Assembly: GCF_005217615.1 (NCBI RefSeq)
Contig: NZ_SZNK01000001.1
Location: 4,655,001 to 4,695,000 of the forward strand
Direction: 5' to 3'
DNA from: Brevibacillus antibioticus
GTDB lineage: Bacteria; Bacillota; Bacilli; Brevibacillales; Brevibacillaceae
Length of the DNA stretch: 40,000 bases
Shown: in pieces, positions 7,897-16,863 of the stretch
How positions within the stretch are numbered: position 1 is the first letter of the stretch
Layout: each line of letters starts with the position of its first letter
Position numbers and translations under genes: made by a program
The notes under the pieces: generated by a model
Databases searched by the model: none
Told to the model about the DNA's origin: nothing
The model's input: only the letters and a program-made list of their open reading frames with translations

Positions 7897-9390
7897 TCAA
7901 CTCATCATTCTCTGCTCGCTCAACTCAAGCGCTTTCCACAACGCTTCTGCCTTTTTCAATGACTCGGCATATTCGGCCTCTGGAACTGAGTCAATCACGA
8001 TACCCGCTCCAGCCTGGACATGAGCTACGCCATCCTTGATCACCATCGTGCGGATGGCAATGTTGACCTCGATATCACCATTGAAGCCAAACCAGCCGAT
8101 TGATCCCGTATAGACGCCTCGCTTGACTGGCTCCAGCTCTTCGATGATTTCCATCGTGCGAACTTTTGGTGCTCCGGTGATAGTACCTCCCGGAAAAGTC
8201 GCTTCAATCGCATCAAGCGCATCCTTGCCTGCTGCCAGCTCTCCTTTAACGTGAGAGACGATATGCATGACGTGGGAATATTTCTCCACAACCATGAATT
8301 CGCTAACCTCCACACTGCCAAAGCGACAGACACGACCCATGTCATTGCGTTCCAGATCAACCAGCATGACATGCTCTGCACGTTCCTTTTCATTATCAAT
8401 CAGCTCACGTGCCAAGGCATCGTCTTGCTCGTCCGTTAAACCACGTGGACGTGTACCGGCGATCGGACGCGTATGCACTTCCTTGCCTTTTACCTTTACA
8501 AGTAACTCTGGCGAGGCACTAACCAATTGAAATTCAGGGAAGCTCAGATAGCCCATATACGGAGACGGATTCAGCTTGCGAAGCACATCGTACACTTCTG
8601 GGGCAGTCACCTGCACCGGCTTGCTTTGCCGTACCGACAGATTGACCTGAAAAACATCCCCTTGGGCGATGTACTCCTGCACGCGACGAACGGCATCCTC
8701 GAATTGGTCTTTGGCAAAGGATACAGACGCTGGCACTAGCTTGGCAAGCGGTCTTTTTCGCAAAGCTTCCCAATCTGTCTCATCGCGATCCATTGCCAAT
8801 GAAGCAATCGAGTCCATGCGTTTTTCCAGCTGGAGTGCTGCTTGTCGATAGCTCTCTTCGCTCAAATTGTCCGCGCTCAAATGCGTCAGGCAAATGATCT
8901 CTCGGGTCTCATGATCAAAGACAAGAAGGTCTTGCATTATCATAACATACAGGTCTGGCAACTGTAAGTCGTCAGTCGCTATCTGTGGCAAGCTAGGCTC
9001 AAAAAAGCGGTTCATCTCATAGCTGATATAACCTACCGCGCCTCCGGAAAAATCTGGCAGACTTGGAAGTGCAGGCGTACAGTAACGAGAGAGCAGCTCT
9101 CGTAAAGCATTCAATGGGTTGTGAGTTTCTATGCTCTCGATTTTCCCTTCCGGGTACGAAACGATGGTTTCTCCTCGCTGGCTGCGCAGCGTAGCGATAG
9201 GCTCATATGCCAAAAAGGTATACCGCCCAGCTCGTCCACTTTCCAGCAGGACAGCATTTTGCAGAGAAGGCTGTAGTTTTGTGAGCACCTGCCACGGATC
9301 AATCGTCGAAGACCACGGTCTACGCAGGGCTAGGGGAACCAACGAATAAGATAAGGCATACGTCTGGCAATCAGCAAAGGTAGGGAACAT
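7897..9390 (-). CDS. pabB: Aminodeoxychorismate synthase component I
   Basis: Converts chorismate with ammonia to aminodeoxychorismate together with PabA. The chorismate-binding domain fills the C-terminal half: [72 protein letters not shown] and AGAGIVIDS. The N-terminal part resembles TrpE/PabB. The PIAGT motif and overall fold do not separate PabB from TrpE; the link to pabA, pabC and folP does. It is 497 residues long. A terminator and a -10 box precede it, so it probably starts a transcript. Confidence 0.9.
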   Translation of the reverse strand: MFPTFADCQTYALSYSLVPLALRRPWSSTIDPWQVLTKLQPSLQNAVLLESGRAGRYTFLAYEPIATLRSQRGETIVSYPEGKIESIETHNPLNALRELLSRYCTPALPSLPDFSGGAVGYISYEMNRFFEPSLPQIATDDLQLPDLYVMIMQDLLVFDHETREIICLTHLSADNLSEESYRQAALQLEKRMDSIASLAMDRDETDWEALRKRPLAKLVPASVSFAKDQFEDAVRRVQEYIAQGDVFQVNLSVRQSKPVQVTAPEVYDVLRKLNPSPYMGYLSFPEFQLVSASPELLVKVKGKEVHTRPIAGTRPRGLTDEQDDALARELIDNEKERAEHVMLVDLERNDMGRVCRFGSVEVSEFMVVEKYSHVMHIVSHVKGELAAGKDALDAIEATFPGGTITGAPKVRTMEIIEELEPVKRGVYTGSIGWFGFNGDIEVNIAIRTMVIKDGVAHVQAGAGIVIDSVPEAEYAESLKKAEALWKALELSEQRMMS

Positions 9391-9430
9391 TCTTCCTCTT
9401 CACGCTCCGGTTTTCACTATTTATCCGTTC

Positions 9431-9436
9431 ATTATA
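9431..9436 (-). promoter_or_regulatory. -10 element upstream of pabB
   Basis: A perfect TATAAT on the minus strand lies 41 bases before the pabB start and just after the cysK terminator. The -35 position falls in the terminator's T-rich tail (TTTCTT-like), which is a poor hexamer. Position and -10 quality make a pabB promoter likely. Confidence 0.5.
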
Positions 9437-9450
9437 TAGTTGCCTGACAC

Positions 9451-9491
9451 AAAAAGAAAAGACCACGTCGCCATCGTGGCGCCCCGTGGTC
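9451..9491 (-). terminator. Rho-independent terminator after cysK
   Basis: The outer stem GACCACG / CGTGGTC encloses further GC-rich pairing (GCGCCACGATGGCG on the minus strand) and is followed by TTTTCTTTTTG. It lies 20 bases after the cysK stop. Confidence 0.85.
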
Positions 9492-9510
9492 TTGCGGTAT
9501 CTTTTTACAA

Positions 9511-10443
9511 TTAATCTTCGAACTGATACAGAGGCGTGGACAAATAACGCTCCCCATTCGAAGGAATGACAACGATCACTTTTTTGCCTTTGCCGAGCTT
9601 CGCTGCTACTTGCAGAGCCGCATGGATCGCTGCTCCTGAAGAAATCCCGCCGAGAATGCCTTCCTGACGAGCCACACGACGTGCAGTTTCAAAAGCGTCC
9701 TCGTTTTCTACCTTAATGATCTCGTCGTAAATTTGTGTATCAAGAATATCCGGCACAAAGCCAGCCCCGATACCTTGGATCTTATGTGGACCTGGTTTGC
9801 CGCCAGACAAAACTGACGAAGCCGCAGGCTCTACAGCCACGATTTGTACTTTCGGATAGTGTTCACGAAGAACCTGCCCTACACCCGTAATCGTTCCACC
9901 TGTACCGATACCGGAAATAAACGCATCTACGCCGCCGATTTCCTTCGCTTGGTCCAACAGCTCACGAGCCGTTGTCTCACGGTGAATGGCCGGGTTTGCC
10001 AGGTTTTTAAATTGCTGCGGAATGAAATACGAGCTATCTTCTTTCGCCAGCTCTTCTGCTTTGCGAATCGCTCCGCCCATCCCTTCGCTGCCTGGTGTGA
10101 GAATCAGCTCCGCACCATACGCACGCAACAAGTTGCGTCGCTCCATACTCATCGTCTCTGGCATGACCAGAATAGCACGATATCCTTTTGCAGCAGCAAC
10201 CATCGCGAGTCCAATACCGGTATTTCCGCTCGTAGGTTCAATGATGGTATCACCCGGTTTCAGACTTCCATCTGCCTCTGCTGCCTCAATCATCGACAAC
10301 GCAATTCGGTCTTTTACACTGCTGCCCGGGTTGAAGAACTCCAGCTTCAAGTAAATGTCTGCAATATCTTCAGTGACAACACGATTCAGCTTCACAAGCG
10401 GAGTAAATCCGATCAATTCGGTAATGGAATTAGCCACGCGCAT
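9511..10443 (-). CDS. cysK: Cysteine synthase A (O-acetylserine thiol-lyase)
   Basis: A PLP enzyme making cysteine from O-acetylserine and sulfide. Lys44 in GSSVKDR binds [13 protein letters not shown] at about residues 71-80 and [10 protein letters not shown] bind substrate and the PLP phosphate; [14 protein letters not shown] and GGISSGAA follow. The protein closely resembles B. subtilis CysK over its full 310 residues. I chose ATG 10443, ten bases after AGGAGG, which gives the family start [12 protein letters not shown]; an upstream TTG at 10467 precedes the ribosome site. It has its own terminator. No S-box or T-box leader is visible upstream. Confidence 0.97.
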   Translation of the reverse strand: MRVANSITELIGFTPLVKLNRVVTEDIADIYLKLEFFNPGSSVKDRIALSMIEAAEADGSLKPGDTIIEPTSGNTGIGLAMVAAAKGYRAILVMPETMSMERRNLLRAYGAELILTPGSEGMGGAIRKAEELAKEDSSYFIPQQFKNLANPAIHRETTARELLDQAKEIGGVDAFISGIGTGGTITGVGQVLREHYPKVQIVAVEPAASSVLSGGKPGPHKIQGIGAGFVPDILDTQIYDEIIKVENEDAFETARRVARQEGILGGISSGAAIHAALQVAAKLGKGKKVIVVIPSNGERYLSTPLYQFED

Positions 10444-10525
10444 ATGTTCTGCCCCTCCTATTTTCAATAACCGAGTAAAACGCTAGGATTTATTGACATA
10501 ATTATATCAACGGTAGCCTATTTGG

Positions 10526-11428
10526 TCAATGAGGCATTTGCCCAGGAATCTGGACCCCTACCGATTTTTGCAATCGCTCCAGCACGACATCCAGTGATTC
10601 GACCTGGGCAAATGCGATTTCTCGGCGCAGCTCATCTTTTACCTCTTCAAACGTCCGTTGACTGGCTTCCTTGCGCTCTGTCAGTTGATAAATGACGTAT
10701 TGTTCTTCTATTTTGATCGCTTCACTATATTTGCTTTTCTCCAGCTTTTCTACAATGGGCTTCGCCTCGTCAGGCAATCGATTATCCTTAATGGAAACCC
10801 AGCCTACATCGCCGCCGTTCACAGCTGTATCCTCATCAATCGAACGCTCTTTGGCAATCGTCTGAAAGTCGGCCCCGTTTTTTAAATCAGTCAGCACTTG
10901 TTCCGCTTCTTTTTGGGAAGCCACGACGATTTGTCCTACATGCATTTGCATCGGTCGGGTATAGCGGTCAGCTCGGCTATTGTAGACGTTTAGTACTTCT
11001 TCATCCTTGATGGTCATGTCCTTCGTTGCCAGGGTTTGCAGCAGGATTTGGTAGGAAATCTCCTGCTTCAGGGCTTCCACGGTCGTTCCCGCTTGTTTTA
11101 ACAACGCAGCCTCAAACTCGCTGTCTGTCCGACTGCCGTAACTGTCGCGAATCTGGGAAAGCTCTTGCTCTAGCTGCTTCGGATCAACCGTGATGCCAGA
11201 TCGCTTCGCCTCTTGAAAAACGACTTCCCGATTAATCATGTCGTTTAGCACTTGCTTACCGAACTTTTGTTTCAGCGCCGTTACATACTCGTCGTTGCTA
11301 ATCGTCTGATCCCCCACGATGGCGGCAGGCTGCAGCTTGCCTGATGCCTGGAACCATGCCCAGGTAACGGCAAGCAGCAACAATACAAGCGCCCCAATGA
11401 ATGCCCACAACCCTTTTACGTTGGTCAT
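10526..11428 (-). CDS. Membrane-anchored PrsA-like peptidyl-prolyl isomerase (YacD-like)
   Basis: A probable extracytoplasmic foldase. One membrane helix at about residues 7-26 (LWAFIGALVLLLLAVTWAWF) anchors it; no lipobox cysteine is present, unlike classical PrsA. A SurA-type N-terminal region follows (VLNDMINREVVFQEAKR). The parvulin domain is at about residues 157-255: MHVGQIVVASQKEAEQVL, GADFQTIAKERSIDED, NGGDVGWVSIKDNRLPDEA, and YVIYQLTERKE. It has the position of yacD between hslO and cysK. Its substrate is unknown. It starts 28 bases after hslO and may share its transcript. Confidence 0.9.
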   Translation of the reverse strand: MTNVKGLWAFIGALVLLLLAVTWAWFQASGKLQPAAIVGDQTISNDEYVTALKQKFGKQVLNDMINREVVFQEAKRSGITVDPKQLEQELSQIRDSYGSRTDSEFEAALLKQAGTTVEALKQEISYQILLQTLATKDMTIKDEEVLNVYNSRADRYTRPMQMHVGQIVVASQKEAEQVLTDLKNGADFQTIAKERSIDEDTAVNGGDVGWVSIKDNRLPDEAKPIVEKLEKSKYSEAIKIEEQYVIYQLTERKEASQRTFEEVKDELRREIAFAQVESLDVVLERLQKSVGVQIPGQMPH

Positions 11429-11456
11429 GCCAACACTCCCCTACTTGACGCCGCGC

Positions 11457-12329
11457 TTACATGTCTTTCAGGATGTCTTCCAACGCGGATCTGTCATAAT
11501 GGTAACGTTCATTACAGAAATGACAGTGTACTTCTGCTTCGCCCTGTTCCTCAATCAGACCTTCCATTTCTTCGCGTCCCATGCTGATCAGTGCCTGAAC
11601 AACCTTATCCGCTGTACATTTGCAGCTAAATTGAATCTCCGTGCGGCTCAGGATTTTTGGCTCATCCAATACGCGGGCCAAAATCTCTTCAGGAGTCAAA
11701 CCTTCGCCAATCATGCGAGAAACCTGTGGAAGCTGTCCCAAGCGCTCTTCAATTGCTGCCACAACCTCTTCAGGTGTATTCGGCAACAGTTGAAGAATGA
11801 ATCCACCCGCAGCCAAAACAGAACGGTCTTCAGGATTAACCAGTACACCCACACCTACTGCTGAAGGCGTTTGCTCGGACATCACAAAATAATAGGTGAA
11901 GTCTTCCCCAATCTCTCCAGAGACGATCGGCGCACTGCCTTGATACGGCTCCTTGAGACCGAGATCTTTTGTTACGTACACAAACCCGTCTGTTCCCACT
12001 GCACGCGCTACATCGAGCTTGCCTTTATCGTTTAGCTCAAAGTGTACGTGTGGGTTGGATACATATGCGATTCCTTCACCATGTGCGTTTGCTTCCGCCA
12101 TGATCTGCCCGATTGGTCCGCCCCCTTTTACTTTGACATGGAGGCTCTCGTTTCCTTTTAACATCGCCCCCATCATCAAGGTAATGGTCAGCGTACGTCC
12201 CGCTGCTGCTGTCGCTGTATTCCACATATCATGACGACGACGCATATCTTCGACAGATTCTGTCGTGCGTGCGGCAAATGCACGAACATGCCCATTAAAA
12301 CCAGTTGCTCTTATCATATAATCGCCCAT
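11457..12329 (-). CDS. hslO: Redox-regulated chaperone Hsp33
   Basis: A cytoplasmic holdase switched on by oxidative stress. The C-terminal zinc switch is intact: Cys236 and Cys238 (FSCKCTADKV) and Cys269 and Cys272 (VHCHFCNERY). The N-terminal fold shows MIRATGFNGHVRAFAARTTE, LMMGAMLKGNESL, VKGGGPIGQIMAEANA and GSAPIVSGEIGEDFTYYF. The length of 290 is typical. ATG 12329 lies eight bases after AAGGAGG. In B. subtilis coaX and ftsH precede it; here a sigma factor gene with its own terminator does. Confidence 0.97.
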   Translation of the reverse strand: MGDYMIRATGFNGHVRAFAARTTESVEDMRRRHDMWNTATAAAGRTLTITLMMGAMLKGNESLHVKVKGGGPIGQIMAEANAHGEGIAYVSNPHVHFELNDKGKLDVARAVGTDGFVYVTKDLGLKEPYQGSAPIVSGEIGEDFTYYFVMSEQTPSAVGVGVLVNPEDRSVLAAGGFILQLLPNTPEEVVAAIEERLGQLPQVSRMIGEGLTPEEILARVLDEPKILSRTEIQFSCKCTADKVVQALISMGREEMEGLIEEQGEAEVHCHFCNERYHYDRSALEDILKDM

Positions 12330-12471
12330 GTAGCGATCCTCCTTTTCAAGCTACCTCTTTACATAGCGAAAAAATCATGAAGCTATCTTACCAGTTTACC
12401 ACAAGGAGAAAAAGACTACGCTTCTCCCGCTGTGAGTCTGACACTTTGCGAATTCGATCATATTTCTGACA

Positions 12472-12499
12472 GAAAAAGCCCCTCTGTACGAAGAGGGGC
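12472..12499 (-). terminator. Rho-independent terminator after the sigma factor gene
   Basis: An 8-bp stem GCCCCTCT / AGAGGGGC with a 6-base loop is followed on the minus strand by TTTTTCTG. It is about 20 bases after the sigma factor stop. Confidence 0.85.
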
Positions 12500-12519
12500 C
12501 GAAATAACCAAATCCTATG

Positions 12520-13464
12520 TTAGGTTAAATAATCTTTTAATACGTGTGAAGCTTTTTGCGTTCGCAATCGGTCAATTGTCGTCGCTTCAATTTGGCGAAT
12601 ACGCTCGCGGGTAAGACCAAACATTTTCCCCACTTCCTCCAGCGTATACACTTGATCATCATAGAGACCATAACGCATGGAGATAATTTCTTGGGCGCGG
12701 GGACTAAGTCGCTCCAACGCTGCGCGCATTTGCGAGCGAAGGTCCACTTTTTCAATCCAGTCATCCAGCGAGGACAACCCATCATCCATGATTTCTGCGT
12801 AGCTCAAGCTCTCGTCTTCATGCCAAGCCTGCCATTTCTCACTATCCAGTTCAGCGTCGATGGATTCCATCTTCATCATTAAAGCCAGTTCGATGGCCTC
12901 CACCTTTTCTAATGGGATATCCAAGAGTACGGCAATCTCCTGCCGATCTGGCGTCCGGTTCAAGGCATGGACAAGATGTAGTACTTGCTTCTGATACTGG
13001 CGAATTTGCTCATGCATGTGGACAGGAATGCGAATCAAAGTTGCTTTGTCGTTGATGGCACGGGTGATCGCTTGAGAAATCCACCAGTGTGAGTAATGAT
13101 AGAGACGCACGCCACGTCCCACATCAAATTTGTCAATCGCGGTAAACAAACCTATCGTGCCCTCCTGAATCAAATCCAGGAACGGCATCCCTCTTTTCAA
13201 ATGGCGCAAAGCGGTACTAACTACGTATCGTAAATAGGCGCGCACAATCGTTTCACGTGCTTCAAGATCGCCATCCCTTTGATAGCGAATCAGGCAAGCA
13301 AGCTCTTCTTCTTTGTCCAACATGGGTGTTGCAGCGACGCTTTCCAAAAACAGTAGAGCAGAAGTGTCCGACCGAAGCGATCTAGGGACAACAATTCCCA
13401 ACTGTGTCTCCACTTCCCGCCAACGACGGGGAGTTGAATGGAACGAGGAGGTACTCAGAGTCAT
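12520..13464 (-). CDS. Sigma-70 family RNA polymerase sigma factor (paralogue of SigA)
   Basis: Directs RNA polymerase to promoters. All domains of a primary-like sigma are seen except region 1.1: region 1.2 at about residues 33-55, core binding and 2.2 (FLDLIQEGTIGLFTAIDKFD) at about 96-114, region 2.4 (WWISQAITRAIND), IRIPVHM, region 3, and region 4.2 (LEEVGKMFGLTRERIRQIE). Where SigA has GYKFSTYATWW this protein has GVRLYHYSHWW, so two aromatic melting residues are replaced by Val and Leu. The -10 reading Gln and Thr are kept. Region 4.2 is close to SigA. ATG 13464 follows GTGAGGG by six bases; an upstream TTG has no spacing. It is monocistronic between two terminators. Regulon unknown. 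Confidence 0.9.
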   Translation of the reverse strand: MTLSTSSFHSTPRRWREVETQLGIVVPRSLRSDTSALLFLESVAATPMLDKEEELACLIRYQRDGDLEARETIVRAYLRYVVSTALRHLKRGMPFLDLIQEGTIGLFTAIDKFDVGRGVRLYHYSHWWISQAITRAINDKATLIRIPVHMHEQIRQYQKQVLHLVHALNRTPDRQEIAVLLDIPLEKVEAIELALMMKMESIDAELDSEKWQAWHEDESLSYAEIMDDGLSSLDDWIEKVDLRSQMRAALERLSPRAQEIISMRYGLYDDQVYTLEEVGKMFGLTRERIRQIEATTIDRLRTQKASHVLKDYLT

Positions 13465-13569
13465 ATGCAACCCTCACTTCTCTGGAATGGAAGATCACGA
13501 TGAAGTAGGTGAGTCACGGAATGTTTTACTGTATCCGTATTTCGACAAAACCTGTTCGATTCCTGCTAG

Positions 13570-13587
13570 TTAACAGAATATTAACAG
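13570..13587. repeat. Direct repeat TTAACAG-N4-TTAACAG (PhoP-box-like)
   Basis: Two copies of TTAACAG are spaced 11 bases start to start on the plus strand, about 105 bases upstream of the sigma factor start. The known PhoP box of B. subtilis is built of TTAACA-like hexamers with this period. Only two copies are present, and on the strand opposite the gene. The repeat is seen; the regulator is a guess. Confidence 0.3.
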
Positions 13588-13645
13588 TTCTCCTCTCCGA
13601 ATAGTTGATGAAAGCCCTTTCATAGTATATAGTTAGAAGTTTATG

Positions 13646-13679
13646 AAGAAAATGCCATCCCCATTAACGAAGGATGGCA
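13646..13679 (-). terminator. Rho-independent terminator after the oppF/ykfD-like gene
   Basis: The 8-bp stem TGCCATCC / GGATGGCA with an 11-base loop is followed on the minus strand by TTTTCTTC. It ends the epimerase-endopeptidase-ATPase transcript. Confidence 0.8.
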
Positions 13680-13715
13680 AAAAGATAATGTTGAATCTTC
13701 TGATAAAATCAAGAA

Positions 13716-14675
13716 CTACTGATACAAGTGACAGGCGACGAAGTGGTTGGTGTCCACTTCCTGCCAGATAGGCTTCTTTTCGGCGCATACGGCTTTGGCT
13801 ACTGGACAGCGCGTACGGAACACACATCCGCTAGGTGGATTGATCGGGCTCGGAACGTCTCCTTCGATAATGGTGCGCTCACGGCTTTTCTCCAAATCAG
13901 GGTCAGGGACAGGAATAGCCGACAACAACGCCTGCGTGTAAGGATGCTTCGGTGATTCGTAAAGAATTTCACTGGCAGTCATCTCGACCATATTGCCTAG
14001 GTACATGACGCCAATACGGTCACTGATGTGCTTGACCATCGCCAAATCATGCGCGATAAACAAGTACGTCAGCTTTTGTTCCTGCTGTAATTTCTTCATT
14101 AAGTTAACAACCTGTGCCTGAACCGAAACATCAAGTGCCGAAATCGGCTCATCGGCAATGATGAAGGTAGGATTGACGGCAAGCGCCCGAGCAATGCCTA
14201 TCCGCTGTCGCTGACCACCACTGAACTCGTGCGGGAAACGGTTGGCATGCTCTTTCTGCAAACCAACCATCTCCAACAGCTCAATCACTCGATTCATCCG
14301 TTCCTTCCCTTTATATAGCCCGTTCAGATACAGACCCTCCGAAATGATTTCCGCGATGTTCATTCGGGGGTTAAGAGAAGCATACGGGTCCTGAAAAATC
14401 ATTTGCATATGGCGTGTCAGCTTGCTCCGCTCAGCAGATGATGCCTGATGGACGTTTTGCCCGTCAAAAATGACCTCACCTGTCGTCGGTTGATACAATC
14501 CAATGATTGTACGGCCCGTGGTCGATTTGCCGCAGCCAGATTCCCCTACCAGTCCAAACGTTTCCCCCTCGTATATATCGAAGGAAACATTGTCAGCTGC
14601 CGTAAGTGAGAGCCCTTTACCCAACGTAAAGGTTTTTGTCAGGTTCTTTACCTGGATCAGCTTCTTTCGTTGCAT
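13716..14675 (-). CDS. Oligopeptide ABC transporter ATPase (OppF/YkfD-like)
   Basis: One of the two ATPases that power an oligopeptide importer on the inner face of the membrane. Walker [14 protein letters not shown], the signature FSGGQRQRIGIARAL, Walker B FIIADEPISALDVSVQ and the switch FIAHDLAMVKH are intact. The C-terminal Opp/Dpp extension with its cysteines (GCVFRTRCPVAKAVC) is present. ATG 14675, preceded by GGGGAGGAG, gives 319 residues; the longer open frame upstream lies inside the ykfC-like gene. In B. subtilis ykfD closes the ykfABCD operon in the same order, so its partners are probably the OppB, OppC and OppD encoded upstream. Confidence 0.92.
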   Translation of the reverse strand: MQRKKLIQVKNLTKTFTLGKGLSLTAADNVSFDIYEGETFGLVGESGCGKSTTGRTIIGLYQPTTGEVIFDGQNVHQASSAERSKLTRHMQMIFQDPYASLNPRMNIAEIISEGLYLNGLYKGKERMNRVIELLEMVGLQKEHANRFPHEFSGGQRQRIGIARALAVNPTFIIADEPISALDVSVQAQVVNLMKKLQQEQKLTYLFIAHDLAMVKHISDRIGVMYLGNMVEMTASEILYESPKHPYTQALLSAIPVPDPDLEKSRERTIIEGDVPSPINPPSGCVFRTRCPVAKAVCAEKKPIWQEVDTNHFVACHLYQ

Positions 14676-14700
14676 CTGGCCACTCCTCCCCGTTATCCGT

Positions 14701-15618
14701 TTACCAGTATCGTCTAGAGACGCAATGTTCCTTTTCGAGCTTGTAGCCATCCAGCTTGACGATCTCGATGACACTTCGCGAATCCGGAGAATGAATCATT
14801 TCACCATTCCCCATGTAAATGCCCACGTGATGAACTCTGCCTTTCCCCTCTTCATGGGCAAAAAACAGCAGATCGCCCGGAAGCAAAGCTTCTTTTTCAA
14901 CAAGCTGTCCGGCTTTTGCCTGATCAGATGCATCACGCGGAATCTGGAGACCGACAGAACGGTGCATGTTGTACGCAAACCCTGAGCAGTCATACCCGTA
15001 AGAGGACATGCCTCCCCATAAATAATGCAGGTCGAGGAATCGTTTGCCCGCTTCTACGATTGCCTCTCCACGATTTCCGGAAAGCTCGATGGGCTCGTTT
15101 GCTTTTATGATTTGTACATCTGCTTTTGGCAAAAGTCCTGTGCCGTTCGGTGTCGCTACCGTTACCCAGTCTGCGGTTTCCTCGATCAGCGGCAGTTTGG
15201 TCAAGAAGGCAAGCTCCATGTCCGGCTTTTGGTCAGGTTTATGTAGACGGGTAAACGCCGCCGTGACCATCGCCAGTTTTTGGCCTTGCTGTACCTCAAA
15301 AGCATCTGACCACGGCGCTAGCTGGCGAGACGGGACCCAGCCCGGATAGCCAGTTGCGTTTTTGTTCGTAGTCTGATCAGGAATTAGAATCTGTGACCAA
15401 TCCCCTTGCTCCTCGACTACCTCTACGCGCGTACCGTACAGGGCTTGTGTTTGAATCGCGTTATTGTCGTAAAAACCAAGCTTCTCCTCCACAGTAAGGG
15501 AAGCGAGCCAGCTTCGTGCATCTACTAGGGATTGGAGCGCTACTTGGTCAATATCACGCGGCGACTCCGGCTTGGTCCACACAGTGGCAACAGAGACAGA
15601 AACAATGGCAGATTTCAT
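14701..15618 (-). CDS. ykfC: Gamma-D-glutamyl-L-diamino acid endopeptidase (YkfC-like NlpC/P60)
   Basis: Cuts the gamma-D-Glu-diamino acid bond in L-Ala-gamma-D-Glu-DAP peptides from the cell wall. Two bacterial SH3-like domains cover about residues 1-170 (ALYGTRVEVVEEQGDWSQIL, YPGWVPSRQL). The NlpC/P60 domain follows with Cys211 (YGYDCSGFAYN), His263/264 (RVHHVGIYMG) and His276 (EMIHSPDSR). No signal peptide is seen, so it acts in the cytoplasm on imported peptides. The 305-residue length fits YkfC. ATG 15618 has GGGGGAG upstream and lies one base after the epimerase stop. The pairing with the epimerase is the main support for the name. Confidence 0.93.
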   Translation of the reverse strand: MKSAIVSVSVATVWTKPESPRDIDQVALQSLVDARSWLASLTVEEKLGFYDNNAIQTQALYGTRVEVVEEQGDWSQILIPDQTTNKNATGYPGWVPSRQLAPWSDAFEVQQGQKLAMVTAAFTRLHKPDQKPDMELAFLTKLPLIEETADWVTVATPNGTGLLPKADVQIIKANEPIELSGNRGEAIVEAGKRFLDLHYLWGGMSSYGYDCSGFAYNMHRSVGLQIPRDASDQAKAGQLVEKEALLPGDLLFFAHEEGKGRVHHVGIYMGNGEMIHSPDSRSVIEIVKLDGYKLEKEHCVSRRYW

Positions 15619-15619
15619 C

Positions 15620-16714
15620 TTAGTTCTCCCCCTCCCACAGGCTGACGGAACGAATACCGAGTCCAGACTCTTCTGGCATGCGCATCAAGCGACCTTCGTA
15701 TGTTACGCCACCTTCTATGCCATCGTGCAAAAGCATCAACGGAGCATCAAAATCAAAACGCGTGATGTTCTTCTTGCTGGCCGCAAAATGAGCTGCTGCT
15801 GATACAGCCAGACGAGATTCGATCATGCTGCCAACCATGCATGGAATACCGTACTCTTCAGCCAATTGGTTGATCAATTGTGCTTTGTAAATGCCGCCAG
15901 CCTTCATCAGCTTGATATTAATCATGTCAGCCGCACGGTTTTGCAAAACCTGCAGGGCCTGCGCTGGTGAAAACACACTCTCGTCAGCCATGATTGGCGT
16001 ATCCACTGAATCTGTTACCCGCTTCAAGCCTTCCAAATCATGTGCTTTTACAGGCTGCTCAATGAGTTCGATGCCAAGACCCATGTCCTCCATTTTGCGA
16101 ATGGATTGCACCGCTTCTTTTACATTCCATCCTTGGTTGGCATCAAGACGAATCTTCACCTGATCGCCAACGGATTTGCGAATTTCCTGGATACGCAAAA
16201 TGTCATCCTCGATATTGTCCTTGCCAACCTTGATTTTCAGTACGTGAAAGCCTTGCTTGAGATAGGCAGCCGCATCCTCGCCCATTTCTTTCGGGGAGTT
16301 CACGCTAACGGTATAGTCAGTCTCCAATTGGTCACGGTAGCCGCCTAAGAATTGATACAACGGCATTCCTGCGCACTGAGAAATAAGGTCGTACAACGCA
16401 ATATCTACCGCTGCCTTCGCACTCGTATTTCCTACCATGGATTGATGCAAGGTTTGGAAAACTCGTTCATAGGCAAGCAAATTCAAGCCGATGAGCTGAG
16501 GTCTCATCGTATTCATAATCGCCGACTCGATGCTCTCGATGCTGTCTCCGGTAATGACGACAGTAGCCGAAGCTTCGCCCCACCCGACCATACCGTTGTC
16601 GCAGGTGATTTTCACCAGAATCGATTCCAGACTATGCACCGTACGTAAAGCTGTTTTAAAAGGCTTTTTCAATGGAACAGATATTCGTTTTACTTCGATG
16701 GCTTGAATAATCAT
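15620..16714 (-). CDS. ykfB: L-Ala-D/L-Glu epimerase (enolase superfamily)
   Basis: Inverts the Glu centre of L-Ala-D-Glu from murein so the dipeptide can be digested. With ATG 16714 as the start, the catalytic residues fall at the numbers known for B. subtilis YkfB: Lys160 and Lys162 (VLKIKVG), Asp191, Glu219, Asp244 (IMADESVF), Lys268, and the dipeptide-binding DFD at 321-323 (TRFDFDAPLM). That agreement makes the substrate assignment strong. GGAGG is five bases before this ATG; a GTG at 16738 would start upstream of the ribosome site. It is the first gene of a three-gene transcript with ykfC and the OppF-like gene. Confidence 0.95.
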   Translation of the reverse strand: MIIQAIEVKRISVPLKKPFKTALRTVHSLESILVKITCDNGMVGWGEASATVVITGDSIESIESAIMNTMRPQLIGLNLLAYERVFQTLHQSMVGNTSAKAAVDIALYDLISQCAGMPLYQFLGGYRDQLETDYTVSVNSPKEMGEDAAAYLKQGFHVLKIKVGKDNIEDDILRIQEIRKSVGDQVKIRLDANQGWNVKEAVQSIRKMEDMGLGIELIEQPVKAHDLEGLKRVTDSVDTPIMADESVFSPAQALQVLQNRAADMINIKLMKAGGIYKAQLINQLAEEYGIPCMVGSMIESRLAVSAAAHFAASKKNITRFDFDAPLMLLHDGIEGGVTYEGRLMRMPEESGLGIRSVSLWEGEN

Positions 16715-16804
16715 GTTTTCCTCCATCTTCTCCAGCACTCGTGCTTTTTCTTGCTGTTTTTTCTAATAGACATACCAAATTATAGCACTATTAAAAATTC
16801 TAGC

Positions 16805-16850
16805 AAAAAAGGGGGGAGAGTCATTCCATCGGCCAGAAATGACTTCTCCC
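16805..16850 (-). terminator. Terminator after the oppA-like gene
   Basis: The stem GGGAGAAGTCATT / AATGACTCTCCC (one bulged base) has a 12-base loop and is followed on the minus strand by CCCTTTTTTGC. It lies 14 bases after the OppA stop and separates transporter genes from the epimerase operon, perhaps with partial read-through. Confidence 0.8.
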
Positions 16851-16863
16851 AACTCACCCTTTC

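Noticed and set aside
10444..10525. A T-box or S-box leader for cysK
   Set aside because: Only about 80 bases separate it from the foldase gene, and no conserved leader element is visible.
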